Assembly (NCBI GenBank): GCA_013399115.1
Contig: VXAA01001428.1
Location: 142,823-206,822, forward strand
Origin: Anseranas semipalmata
Lineage: Eukaryota > Chordata > Aves > Anseriformes > Anseranatidae
Direction: 5' to 3'
Length of the DNA: 64,000 nt
Shown one piece after another: positions 45,656 to 57,447 of the stretch. The position numbers were made by a program, and so were the translations under genes. Below the pieces are notes generated by a model. It ran no database searches. It had not been told where the DNA came from and saw nothing but the letters and a program-made list of their open reading frames with translations. How positions within the stretch are numbered: position 1 is the first letter of the stretch; every line of letters begins with the position of its first letter.

Positions 45656-48600
45656 CAGGTTATTCTATTTCACATCATGTCACTCCACTGAAAAACCTTT
45701 GCCAAAAACAAAAGCAGTGCAATATCATCAATTGAGAAAACAGACTCCTTCAAGAAGCAATGTAGCATGCAGATAGCATGAAATTCCCTGGGAGTTCAGG
45801 CTGGCATTGCTATAGCAGGGTGGGACATCTGCAATTTCAGCATGCATCATTATGTGTAAAACTGTGTTTTCTAATGTATGATGGGATGAAGAATAAGAAC
45901 TGAATTAGATTGTGAAGTATGCTTAATAGATCAATTTTTGAATCAATATCTCTTCAGAACTACTGGAAATTGTAATTTATATTTTATTAGTTTATGCAGA
46001 TGGATGTAATTTGGCAAATTCTGAAACAGTTTGTTAAGCTTTTTAGCAGTCAATAAAAAACATCTGAGCCTTCTTAAACGGAAAGCTTCTATTCAATTGT
46101 TAATTATTTTAAGAGATAAAATAAAACTATTTGTTATTTTCATTTATTTTGCTGGAAAGTTGGTGTTTATTAGCTTTAATAATCCTCTTTTTTTTTTTTT
46201 CTAGCTAGTTCTTTGTAATGCTATATATTGTACCACTTAGTTTTTGTAAAATGTATGGAAGACTGTTCGAATAAATACAATGAAGACCAAACTTAGGATC
46301 TGAATCGTTTTTGATAAGACTTGTGATGGTGACTCCTGAAATCCCATTCAAATTCTACCAGCTCTGCTAGCATTCTACATGTATTCTAAAATATGTCATT
46401 TTAAAGAAGAAAACTAGATCCAACTGAACAAGATCAAATGGATTTTGGAGTAGAAAAATCACATCAACACTTTATTACTTGTCTTGCAAATCTTCAAACT
46501 TGTTTGTTTAAACAAGTGCTACTGTGATTAATTTATTGTATTCCCCAAACCTCATAAATCTACAGGCCTTCTGTGACAAAATAATAACAAGTTTTGTTTT
46601 GAAGGTTGTACTTAATATTCTAGCTAAGAAAGTTTCCTTTCCCTAAGGCTGAGCTGTGGACTTGTTCCAAGCCCTTAGAAAGAGGCACAACCAGAGGAGA
46701 CCAGGACTCTACTTCTGGTCTCAGGAGCCACCTTCTGCTTTAGCCACTGTGGTGATCTGAGGAGGCAGTGGTTTCACCAGGTCTCTACCTCTTAAAGTGT
46801 GTGTTTCCTGGGACACTGGCCAGCACAGCATGCTGTCACCTCTTCGCCTTCCACGTCTACGCTTTCCAAGCTATCACGTGGCCCTAAATTATTATCCTTC
46901 TTTTAACTGTAAGGAATGCTGTCTGAGATGGATCAGATTCTTTGGTAAATCATGCTGTTTGGGGCACAGGGGAGTTAAAACCAAATGTAGGTGATACTTC
47001 TTTTCACCTTTCTAGTTCTGGCCTGTGTTTGAAAGCTGTATTTTTCTTTGTCCAACTTAAAACAGTCCCCAGAATGCTCAAAATTACATAAGACTCAAGC
47101 AGATCTTTGTAAGATTCTTCATGGGCAAAGTAGCTAGGAAATGCACCGTGGCCATAACCTCTGCAACTGCCAACTCCTTATCAGTAGTTCATCACCTGTA
47201 TCAGGATAAGAGTGGTACCAAGGTTGAAGTTGTTAATGCTGCTGTATGCTAAGTGGCAGGTTGCACTCTCTTCACAGCTCTTCTTTAAATGCATAATTAT
47301 GCACTGTTTACATAGAAATAAAAACCTATGTTAAAATAGCATATACATTTAATTAAAAAATAAGGTCTCTGATTTCAGCAACTGAGGCAGCTAGACCAAA
47401 ATATTTTTACCACGCTTCTGTTAAAATCACATAGGGTATTATTCTCAGCCCCCTGTGGCTGTAAGCACAATGGGTGGACTGAGCATTCACTCTGCATATG
47501 CTACTTGGCTTTAAGTCAGACTTCTTAACAGTATCTTAGTGGCATTTTCCCCAGGCCAATTTCTTTTGTTGTGTTTTCCTTTTACAGAAAAAAAATAGAT
47601 ATATATGTCACTGAAGAACCACATGAGAAACAGTCTTAAAGTTGTGACATATCCTTCATCTCAGTGGAAATGCCCCCAGTGTTTCATCTTAATGAAAATA
47701 TTGTAGGGCTGTATTGAAATGTAACTTATAAGAAAATGCAAGCAAAAACTCAGAAAAAATATACTCGCTACCCTAGAGTGAAGTGTATTAAACTCCAGTG
47801 CTTCACTTTGTTTGAAATGACTGATGAAAGAGATGTAAATCAGCAGATGTAAAGCAGTGAGGAAGAAGGTGAGGAGGCTCCTGCAGGAGGGAGAAGAGAG
47901 CGCTGGGCAGAGGATGCTGAATAGCCACCTGCCCCAATGCCTTGTATGCTGGCAATGAGTGATTTTAAGACATCTGTCCATTCATGACCAGTAAAAGAAG
48001 TATCATGTAAGACCCACTTTATTTTCCAAAAATGTTGGGTTAAGTTAATCCACTGTAAGCTTTTGCAAATTGCACTGACTTGGATCTTTTTGGTAAAAAT
48101 TTGTGTTCTACTACCTTGCATAACTGCCATTAAGAATTAACAATTATTTTACCTGTAAATCAAACAAATCTGCTAGTTACTGAAAATAATAATAACTATA
48201 ATTGACTAGCGAACATGGCATATATAGGTAATAATAAAATCAATACATTTTATATATTAATATTTATAGAGCCTCTTTCAAACCTTGACTATTCTCTTGG
48301 CTTAAGATTTGATTATTCCACTGTATTTCTTATATAGTTTTAATCTTCAGTCAATGGTCAGAAGTTTATTTTATTGTTTATGACAATTACATGTTTTCTA
48401 TGGGTCAAGAAAGAAGACTTAGGAAAAATGCCGGGATGGAAGGGAGAGGGAAGTGCTTTGAATGTCGATGGAGAATTATTTCAGAACTCAATTCTTCCAG
48501 GCTTTTAATGATGTTTTCTTTTTGGAAAGACATTAGAGTTATTTAATTGATGTGACCCCTATGGCATTGAGGACAATGCTTTGATTTTCATTGTTTTCTT

Positions 48601-51600
48601 TACTATGCTTTCTCTTTTATCCTTTTTATTTGTTATATTTAGACGTCTTTGTTACATATCAGATGTGATGTTTAAACTTTGCTGTAATTACCAGCATTTT
48701 TTCTTTCTCACATTTAGTTTATTAATGTTGTTACTCACATTATACTGTCTAAATATTTTGAGAACTCTTCAGGGATTGATAGAGGGCAATTAATATCAAC
48801 TGTTGATATTCTCTTTTCTTTTTTTCTCATGCTCCCAAGATCTTATCTTTAATCTTGATTAAAGGGATGGGAGAAGGAAAGGAATTCAAGTCATTTGGAT
48901 CAGGATTCAGAATCTAAATGCCTCCAAAGATGTGCTTGGCTGTTTTGGTTTAGCCTTCTGCAGTGACAGGGACCATCTGAGGACTTTGGATTTGGATCCA
49001 GGTTTGGATTCTTTGGAAATAAGCCTCTCACACGTATGCAAAGATAAACACAAAAACGTACACACCAGTTCAGACTGGACTGGGCCCACCTCTGGCTGCA
49101 TGTTTATAAAATTAATCTGGTATCAGAGCAAGGTTAACAGTAGAATAATCATAGACAAAAATAGATAGTCAGAGGCAAACTAGGAAACCTCTAAGACAAA
49201 AAGCTGAACACTACTGCTGCATCCTGCTCCCTCTTCTACTATCTAGTCTGGCATATAAAGTCAGGACATTTAATTTAGTGCCATTTTATGGATGAAGCAA
49301 AATGTCTTCTAGAAAACACTGACATTTAAGATGCTAAAAGATGCTTTCTTATATCTAAAGAGATACATGGTGCTCCTGAATTTGGGCTCAGCATTTAAAA
49401 GGAATGTGTCAGGTCCACTGAAACATGCACATGCACAAAAGCTTCAGTGAGACAGGCAGAGTCCCATACCACTGCAGGACTTGCTTTGCCATTGACTGAG
49501 GTCTTTTCTCCCCAGAAATGTAAGCAACACCTGATAAAGCTGACAGGAGCTACTGGAAGCTCTCTTTGACCCCATAGTGTGGGAGGCTAGTGAGATGCAC
49601 GTGTTGACTGACAAAAAATTATTATGGATTGACAAAATGACAGCAAGGTAGATATTGAAATACTGAACCAAGAGAGGAAAAAGAAATTCCTACAGAATCC
49701 AGAAGAACACATTTGCTGCAATTCCCCTTTCCTTTTTAGTCTGTTTTGCATTTCTTTCTTCTTTGTAGCTTCTTCATGCTTTACTTTTCTGTACTTCTAA
49801 GCTAGTTTCTCTTGCAGTCTTGGGAGGTGGTGGGGTCAAATCCCAGTCAGGATACAAATCTCATGAATCATTTCTAAACCAATGCTGGACTCTATTCTGT
49901 AGCAGAGTGGAGGGGCCAGAGTACCAGGCAATGTGTTGTACAGCTATCCACAGCAAGGCAGACCTCAACCAGCTCTACCATCCCTTCTTTTTCCTCTCTC
50001 CATCTCCCTGACTTTCACCTCCTCAGCTCAGCACCTGATTTTCTCTCCCGTCTGCCTGCTGCTGTTCTGCCTCCCAGACCTGTTCCATGCCTCTGTTCAG
50101 ATCTTCTCCAGTCTGCAGTACCTGCCTGCAGGCAGGCTTGGACCCCTGGGACATCCCAGATAGCTTGTTGTTGCCATCCCCTCTATAAGAGAAAGATGAG
50201 TTATTGTGGCTTGGTAGTTGCTAGTAAGGACAGTGTCATTGGCATGTGATAATTTAAGAAAGGTTAAACAGAACAGGTCTGAGAGGCTGCTAGGAAAATA
50301 AGGTTGTCGCGTGAACTGTTTGTGACTAGGGTTGGCCTTCTTAGCCTTTTTTCTCTGGCTGGTTTCATCTCACCTAACTCTAGGCAGCTGGCCAGGTACC
50401 TTAATTAGGAAAGTATTCATTGATCGCTCCCTCTTGAAAGAGGAAAGGGAAAACCTTTCCAGAGTGTTATTCAACTCACTCCTAAATCCCCTGCTGAAAT
50501 CATCTATCTTTCTTAACGGACTATTAAGGTAGCCTAGGGCAAATATGCTCCTAACTTAAGTCTCTCAGTTAAACTGTGTGAATCAGGCCTTTGCCTTGAG
50601 CTTATGTCCCACAAACCTTAACTCGACATGCATAAAACTGAGGAAGAATGAGAGGAAAAACTGTAGACCTGCAGGCAAGAAAGTGATGCAGCCGAATCCT
50701 GTGTGACACTTTTATTCAGCCAGTAGCATAGCACATGTAGTTGCATGAGCTGGCACCATGCTTTTGCATGTTGGGACATATGGTAACCAGAGACGCCACA
50801 GTGCTGCTCAGCACTACAGGCAAAAAACGTGCTGGTCTTTGTTTCTTACATCCCCAGAGACTCAGCCGGCAAGAAATAAATCTTGAGAGGTCTGAAAGAA
50901 ACCCACAAAAACGGGTCAAATAGTGGAACCAGGTCTCCTACTGTACTCTCTGAGGAAGATATAAAAATAAGGACATTTTCTGCCTCTGAACAGTTTGCAA
51001 TCCAATGGGCTCAGAAAAAATCTGGGTAGGAAGAGCCCTGAATGTTGGGATAATTCCAGCTGTGGATCAGCATTTTGTGGTCCAAGCCCAATACCTGGAC
51101 AAAAAGCAAAAATCTAGACCTAAATCTAAATCTAGACAAAAATCTCAGCGGAATAAAAACATGAACTTGCTGTTTTCCCTGTCTCAGGGCTGATGGCAAA
51201 TATTTAATACCGCTTACCACGTGAAACTGCAGTCAGACCAGCCAGCACACAGACATATTTTGGCATCCAGGCTATTAACAAACAATGACCTGGTTCTGAT
51301 CTCGAGAATACATAGACCAGCATTAACCCCATTCAAGACAATGATGTTAGGCAGCTATAAAGGCAGTTTTTGTGAAAAGAAATCTCCCTTCTATTATTGG
51401 TGACCAAAATTATTCAGTTCTTACCTAGTTCCTGAGAAACATGTCCCACTTTTTAAATACACATTTAATTTGTAAAACTCCTCTAGCTCTGTCATTTTCT
51501 CCTCTACAGTCAGCTATTTTATTTTACTGATTAACAAGTGTCCAGCGATTGGCTGCAAGATTGAGAAAGTAATAAATGTGTGTTCCTGAGCACAGGGATC

Positions 51601-51710
51601 CATGGAGAACTGAAGTGTAAGAGTTGAAGAAATGAGCACTTTCTGTGGAAGTCCTCAAAATGATAGACTTGTAGGAGAATCTACATTGCAGAGGACCTCT
51701 GGACATAGGA
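45656..51710. other. Non-coding stretch, no supported gene
   Basis: About 6 kb without a clear repeat. 45960-46300 is very AT-rich with TTAATTA-type homeodomain-like sites. 46630-47000 and 50160-50640 are GC-richer and unrecognised. Open frames (up to 106 codons at 47661-47981, minus strand) show no domain. A hexamer array at 51109 is listed separately. Confidence 0.5.
51109..51144. repeat. Short hexamer array (AAATCT / AGACCT)
   Basis: Six consecutive hexamers: AAATCT, AGACCT, AAATCT, AAATCT, AGACAA, AAATCT. It produces a Lys/Ser/Arg-rich low-complexity translation that should not be taken as protein. Confidence 0.7.
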
Positions 51711-51985
51711 TCATAGAATCACTTAGGTTGAAAAACACCTTAAAGATCATCAAGTCCAACCATCAACCTAACACTACCAAGTCCATCGCTAAACCATGTC
51801 CCTAAGCGTCACATCCACATGTCTTAAATACCTCCAGGGATGGCAACTCCACCACTGCCCCGGGCAGCCTGTTCCAGTGCCTAACCAGCCTTTCCATAAA
51901 GAAATTCTTCTTGATATCCAACCTAACCCTGCCCCCCAGAGCAACTCGAGGCCATGGCCTCATGTCCCATCATCCAGCCTGAACA
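51711..51985 (-). mobile_element. CR1 LINE 3' part of a third subfamily, minus strand
   Basis: TCATAGAATCACTTAGGTTG, then AAGATCATCAAGTCCAACC, ACTACCAAGTCCATCGCTAA, the CAGCCTGTTCCAGTGCC block and GAGGCCATGGCCTCATGTCC are the complement of a CR1 3' region. Near 51970 it jumps to CCAGCCTGAACACC, normally further inside the element, implying an internal deletion. Confidence 0.88.
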
Positions 51986-51989
51986 CCTG

Positions 51990-52140
51990 CTTAGAGTAGA
52001 ACTATCTTCAGTGTCAGGTCAGGCTACTCTGCCTTGCTCAACTGAATTTTGAATCCCTCCAAGGATGGAGACTCCTTATCCATTCTGGGCAACCCGTTCC
52101 AGTGCTTGACTAATGCTATTGTGAAAATATTTTTTTTTTT
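51990..52140 (-). mobile_element. Older CR1 3' fragment, minus strand
   Basis: GTCAGGTCAGGCTACTCTGCC, then CTCCAAGGATGGAGACTCC and GGGCAACCCGTTCCAGTGC, then AATGCTATTGTGAAAATATT, are the complement of a different and more diverged CR1 tail lying directly next to the copy on its left. Confidence 0.75.
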
Positions 52141-52800
52141 ACTATCTTTACTAGTTAATTCCCAGAATTTTTATGGGGGAAGGGAATGGGTATTGCTCCA
52201 ACCGCCCACTTATCTTGAACTAACTTGAAGAAGACAACCCTTTTTGCTTCAGAGGTCCAGTGCTTTCTCCCCAAATAATAATAATAAAAATTAAGTCCAG
52301 CCTAAGCCTTTCCTGGAAGAGATGAAAAAGAAAGAGTGTTTTTTGTTTGTTTGTTTGTTTGTTGTTGTTTTTTTTTAATGGAAACTTTAAAAATATATGT
52401 AATGGAATTATTCTTCTCCAATTTATTCATTGAGAAAGTTGTTCTTGGAAAGGTAGTCTCTTCAGAAACTGGTACTGCTAGAAAGTCTGGATATGCCAGA
52501 GCAAGATTAAAATAAAAAGGAAAGGTAACGGAGCTACTAAGATTTTTATTTGCATAAATCTGTTGCAGAGTAACCTGCAGTTTTGTGTTTTACACTCAGT
52601 ATTGTGTATTGGAATTAGGACAACAAACATTAAAAGAGACGTCACTGCCATCCATGGTGTGTTGAAATTCTGGGAATATTTACTCAAAACAACTACACTG
52701 CTGGCAGTTCATTCTGTTTCAAGGTTGACAAAGTTTCCATGTCTCAAAAACAACGAGGAAAATAAACGATTATTTTAACAGATCCTGGCTGCAGAGACTC
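52141..52800. other. Unique sequence, no supported gene
   Basis: Contains an AAT-rich bit at 52274-52290 and the GTTT repeat listed separately. Open frames are short and overlapping. Confidence 0.6.
52337..52377. repeat. (GTTT)n simple repeat
   Basis: About five GTTT units with GTT and T-rich edges. Confidence 0.85.
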
Positions 52801-53125
52801 AGAATCACAGAATCATAGAATATCCTGAGTTGGAAGGGACACACAAGGATCATAGAGTCCAACTCCTGGCTGCACACAGGCCCACCCAAAAATCAGTCCG
52901 TATGTCTGAGAGCATTGTCCAAATGCTTCTGGAACTCCAGCAGGCTCGGTGCCGTGACCACTGCCCTGGGCAGCCTGTTCCAGTGCCCGACCACCCTGTC
53001 GGTGAAGAACCTTTTCCTAACACCCAGCCTGACCCTCGCATGTTGCAGCTCCATGCCATTCCCTCGGGTCCTGTCGCTGTCACCAGAGAGAAGAGATCAG
53101 AACCTGCCCCTCCAACTTGTGATGA
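52801..53125 (-). mobile_element. CR1 LINE 3' part, minus strand
   Basis: AGAATCACAGAATCATAGAA at the left end, then the AGTTGGAAGGGACA, CCAACTCCTGGCTGCACAC and TGTCTGAGAGCATTGTCC blocks: the same subfamily as 35391-35722. Unlike that copy it continues with CTCCAGCAGGCTCGGTGCC, CAGCCTGTTCCAGTGCCC and CCTCGGGTCCTGTCGCTG, the very part missing at 35517. Truncated near 53125. Confidence 0.92.
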
Positions 53126-56100
53126 GATCACATCATTGTCAGGGTCAGTTTAAATCAATTCTGCCATTGATCCCTGTTTCCTGAGAGTGTTTACAGCAAC
53201 TATCCTGTTCTTTCCCTGCAATTAAATGTAATATTGATGCAATGGCCAATACTGTTGATGCAAGCCAATAGTTAAAGGCAAGCATTATGCAAATTACCCA
53301 GCTGCGGATTTTGCCAAGCAAAGGTACTGAACTTGAAATAATTGCAAAAGGTATTGCATCATATTATAAAAGCCTACTGTATTCCTGTCATATGCTCAGC
53401 AAATTTCTCTGTCCCATCAGAGTGGTTCTGGTCAACAGGGATTGCACAGTGAAATGGTGCTGGGATGCCCCATGGTCATCCTCAGCTCCACAGAAGGCAA
53501 GTGATTTTTCCAAGGGTATTTACAGATGATGTGTGTGAATTCTGGAAGAGTTCTGCAGCAGACGTCTGTGATGGGCACACCTCTGTGACTATCCGTCCAG
53601 ATTTCTCATCTACAGATGGAATGGTGTTATATTTGTGTTTTCTCTGCAGAAATATATATGCTTTCTTTAATGCTGTGGCCAAATGTTTCTGATTGTTTTT
53701 TTCTTTTTCCTTACAACATCTCTTGGTATACACCCTCCATGAAGGCTAGCAGAAGGCTTTGTTGCTTGGGACCCCTGTGGTGTCATTCCTCCTTTCTATC
53801 TTGAAACTTTTTTATACTTTAAAACTATGGTGATCTAGTGTGCTTTAGTCTGCATGGCAATGTAATTATACAAACTTATCTTAAAAATGATACTTATGAG
53901 CATCATTTTATGTATTTTTATCATATTTGAAGTTACCTCTTAGGGTAGCAATATCGCAAAAACTCTCGTGCTTGGAAATCTGAGTTTGTTATTCTATTTG
54001 ATATACTTCAAATGTACTACATTTGAACAGAACACATTTCCTACAGAATGAAGTAAAATCTATTTTTGACAATTTACATTATTTTTTCCTTTTATATTCT
54101 GTAAGTTAAAGGTGAGATATTTTTCCTCCACATTTAGTAAACTGTAGCAACGGCTCTGAAACCTCAGTAGTCTGATTTTAACAATAAAACATCTTAGACA
54201 GTGGTCAAGATAACACTAAAGAAGTTCCAAGATGTAGAAACAGTTGTGATGCAGTCTTTCAAAGAAACGTTCTGCTTTTCCATCCCAGGTCATAATTTTT
54301 GAAAATGTTACTGTATCTCATTCATGTGCTGGCACTATGTGGCCTAGCTGCATACAGTCCTTTCACATATAGATCTTTGAATGTGAGAATATGAATTTTC
54401 TTTCAGAATTGTCCTATGCTATAATTTACCCTAACCTTCTGAAGAGGCCAAAGAGAAGAAGGATCCACAGTTGGAAGAGACAAAAAGACAAGTCTCTGTT
54501 CAGTAACATACAATGTCAAGGTGTAAAATCTTGATAGTTTGCATGTATAGATGAAGTGATGCTGTAGTTTGCATCAAACACAAATTGCACCAAGCTTTAC
54601 ATTTTCTCTGTCTTCACTGGGTCACAGAGAGGGGATTCCACAGATGTAAAAAGCTAAAACAGGTATACAGGAGGCATAAACAATATTGCAAGTGGTCAGC
54701 AATTACTTGAAGTTAATTCTGACTCTGTCACCTTCAGTTTCACAGTCTCTGAGATCCCAAGAGAGTTTACAAAACCAGGATTGCCATGTATCCAAAGAGT
54801 CAAAAACAGAAAAGATAGTAGAAAAGATTCGCAAACCATAGTTCCTCACTTACACTCTATCCCTTCTTCCACATAAGCTGTATTGTAAAACTAAAAATGC
54901 TGCTGCATTGAAGATGTTTGAATATGTGAAGTCCTATTATTGCTGGAGAGAAAAAGCATGACTATATTAAGCAACAATGTTTTTCAAAAAGAAATCACAA
55001 ACAGCTCCATCCTCTCTCTGTTCAAGTCCAAGGGAAAGATCCAAATCAAAATCTCAAACCTACTATAGGCTTGTTAGCTACAGGCTGCCACTAACCATGT
55101 TAATTCATACATGGATGAATGTGTACATCATTCAATCTTAGTTATAAAGAGGCTAAAACTGTACATGGCCAGTTTTAAATTGGACTGATGCTGGAGCTAA
55201 ATGAAACTGAGATGTGAGTTCACGAGCAGAGGACTAAAGAAGAGGCATTTTCCCTCAGTCCTGAGAAGCCTTCCCAAGATGCTTTTACCAAAAGAATAGT
55301 AGCAACAGAAGCACTGAAAAAAAAAAAAAAAAAAGAATGATTACCTTGGGGTCACTGAAGGACGCTGTGTAGCTTTTGAGCCCATATTAGATTCGTTACA
55401 GATCACATTCATTTCCCAGGTCAGAGATCTGAGTTCTGAGCCCAAAGGAAATTCCATATCAATTTCTACTTTGGAGAGTTTACTTTTACAGTGAGAGCTT
55501 TATTCCAGATTAGTTGAGTAATCCATAGGCCCTCACTTAATGGTAGGAGGTTACCTGATATTCTAGAGATTTCTCCTCATAACTTCAAATATAATTTCTT
55601 TAGCTCCACAAGTCACTTTTGAGTATTTAATTTGAAAAAAATAACCACAGAATTTACACTTGTTTATTCTCAAAATATAGGACAACTTTACTTCAAAGGC
55701 ACCACTCTTAGATGTGCCCACAATCACAGCCTGTGTCTGGGGGTACCGGCACCCTGACCCCAGCAGTGTAGCTCAGCTGATGATGTGCATGAACAGAAGA
55801 TGAAATGCTCTCAATTTCGTTAACTTGCACCTTCATTTGTTTGACATCAACATGCTATCTTTATGCACAAATTTCAAACTTTTAATTTTTTATTTAGTAT
55901 TGAGAGAACAATTTCATTCTGGTATTGGAAAACTGAAATTCTGAAATCGGGGTTCACATTTCTGTTCTTAAATTTACAAATGACTAACAAAAGACTTTAT
56001 CAGTGTGAGTTTCTACTTACATATCATTATATTGGCAACTCTTAGTCAGTAGTCCCACAAACTGTTTATTTTGGCAAAAACCCCACACGGCTGCCGTAAC

Positions 56101-57367
56101 AAATGATCCCACCTTCCCACTACTTGTTCCCACCCATACCTTCTCTCCTGAGTTGGCATCAATGTCCATGCAGCTGCATGGTGAACCGATATGCTTTCTT
56201 TGCAAAGTATTTTTTGGCTGGGGCTAGAGGGCTTTCAGCAGTTACCACATTTGATGGTGAGGCTGGCAACACTAGCTGAAAGTGCTTACAGGATGAGAAA
56301 TGCTATGCGTGCACATACAACAGCAGCAAATGCTTTCATTAGCGTTTTAATACAAGGTTACAAATCATTACCATCAGGTTGATTGGAGCGTATCTCCTCG
56401 TTATCAAAAAAGTGGTTACCACTAACCACTTATCTGCAATACTTGAAGAGTATTGTGAATTTTGACAAGACGTGTAAGTGCAAATTCTTCGAATAAGACT
56501 GTAAATCTCTTCATGACAGAAAACACATAAAACTGTATGAAACTCAAGCCCACAAATATCACACTTCAGGTATTAAGTAGACATGGTGTGCTTCAAACTT
56601 TCCAGCTATTTTTACTTCTCACTGTTTATGTATATAGGCTTAAGAGGAAGTGACAAGACTACTCGTAGGATTAGCTATAAATTCTGACCAATCAGGAAAA
56701 CCTGAAATTCAGTAGTGGTGTTACCCTGAGTGTCATGTTTAATAGCAAAGATACATTCCTCTATCTTAATCAATACTTAATCACTTTAATCAGCGTTTTC
56801 CATTTGTATCAGTACTGCATAATACGATGGAGGGACATTAGCTCTTTAACAAAGACTCAGATTTGCTGTGCATCAGTACAGCATATGGTTCTCTCCAGTC
56901 ATTGAAAGGGTGGTGAAGAAAGGGCCGCCACAGAACAAACTTCAGTTTGGAACAAGTGTGCCCAGGTCCTGTTGCAGCCTGGAAAAAGAGGTTGCGATTC
57001 CCTGGTTGTGGGTATACAGTGAAAGCTGAAAAATAAAAATTGAGGAGTCTAGGAGAAGTCCAGATTAAGAAAGGGAAGACCAGAAATATGCTGAGGCTGG
57101 AATGTGCTGGGGGAAAAATAATTGGGAGATCTGCCCAAATTAAAAAAAAAAAGTCACACCATAATTCTGCTCAAATATCATTTCTACTGACAAGCTTTAC
57201 ATGACAGCTGGAAAAAAAAAATGCCGTAACTGCAGTATGCCCTAATATCTTTACCAAATATATCACTATTTGATCTCTATGGTAGAGGTATCTGGTAAGT
57301 CACCTGAGTCAATCCACTGACAACATTTTAGTGTTTCTGCCCATGGAAAGATTATTCTTTTAATTCA
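53126..57367. other. Non-coding stretch, no supported gene
   Basis: AT-rich unique sequence. A-runs at 55318-55334 and 57140-57150. Open frames (60-83 codons around 53287-53804 and 55863-56382) overlap on opposite strands and show no domain. No transposon signature recognised. Confidence 0.6.
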
Positions 57368-57447
57368 GGGGGTGGTGTGGGTGGGGTTGGTTGGTTGGTT
57401 GGTTTGTTGGTTGTTGTGTGTGTGTGTTTGTTTTTGTTTTGTTTGTA
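57368..57447. repeat. Compound repeat (GGTT)n - (TG)n - (TTTG)n
   Basis: G/T-only tract on the plus strand: GTGG-rich start, about four GGTT units, TG dinucleotides, then TTTTG units. Strong strand asymmetry. Confidence 0.9.

Noticed and set aside
51005..51193. Lys/Ser/Arg-rich small protein
   Set aside because: Produced by the AAATCT/AGACCT hexamer array.
56410..56431. 8-bp inverted repeat AAGTGGTT/AACCACTT
   Set aside because: Too short to exceed chance expectation.
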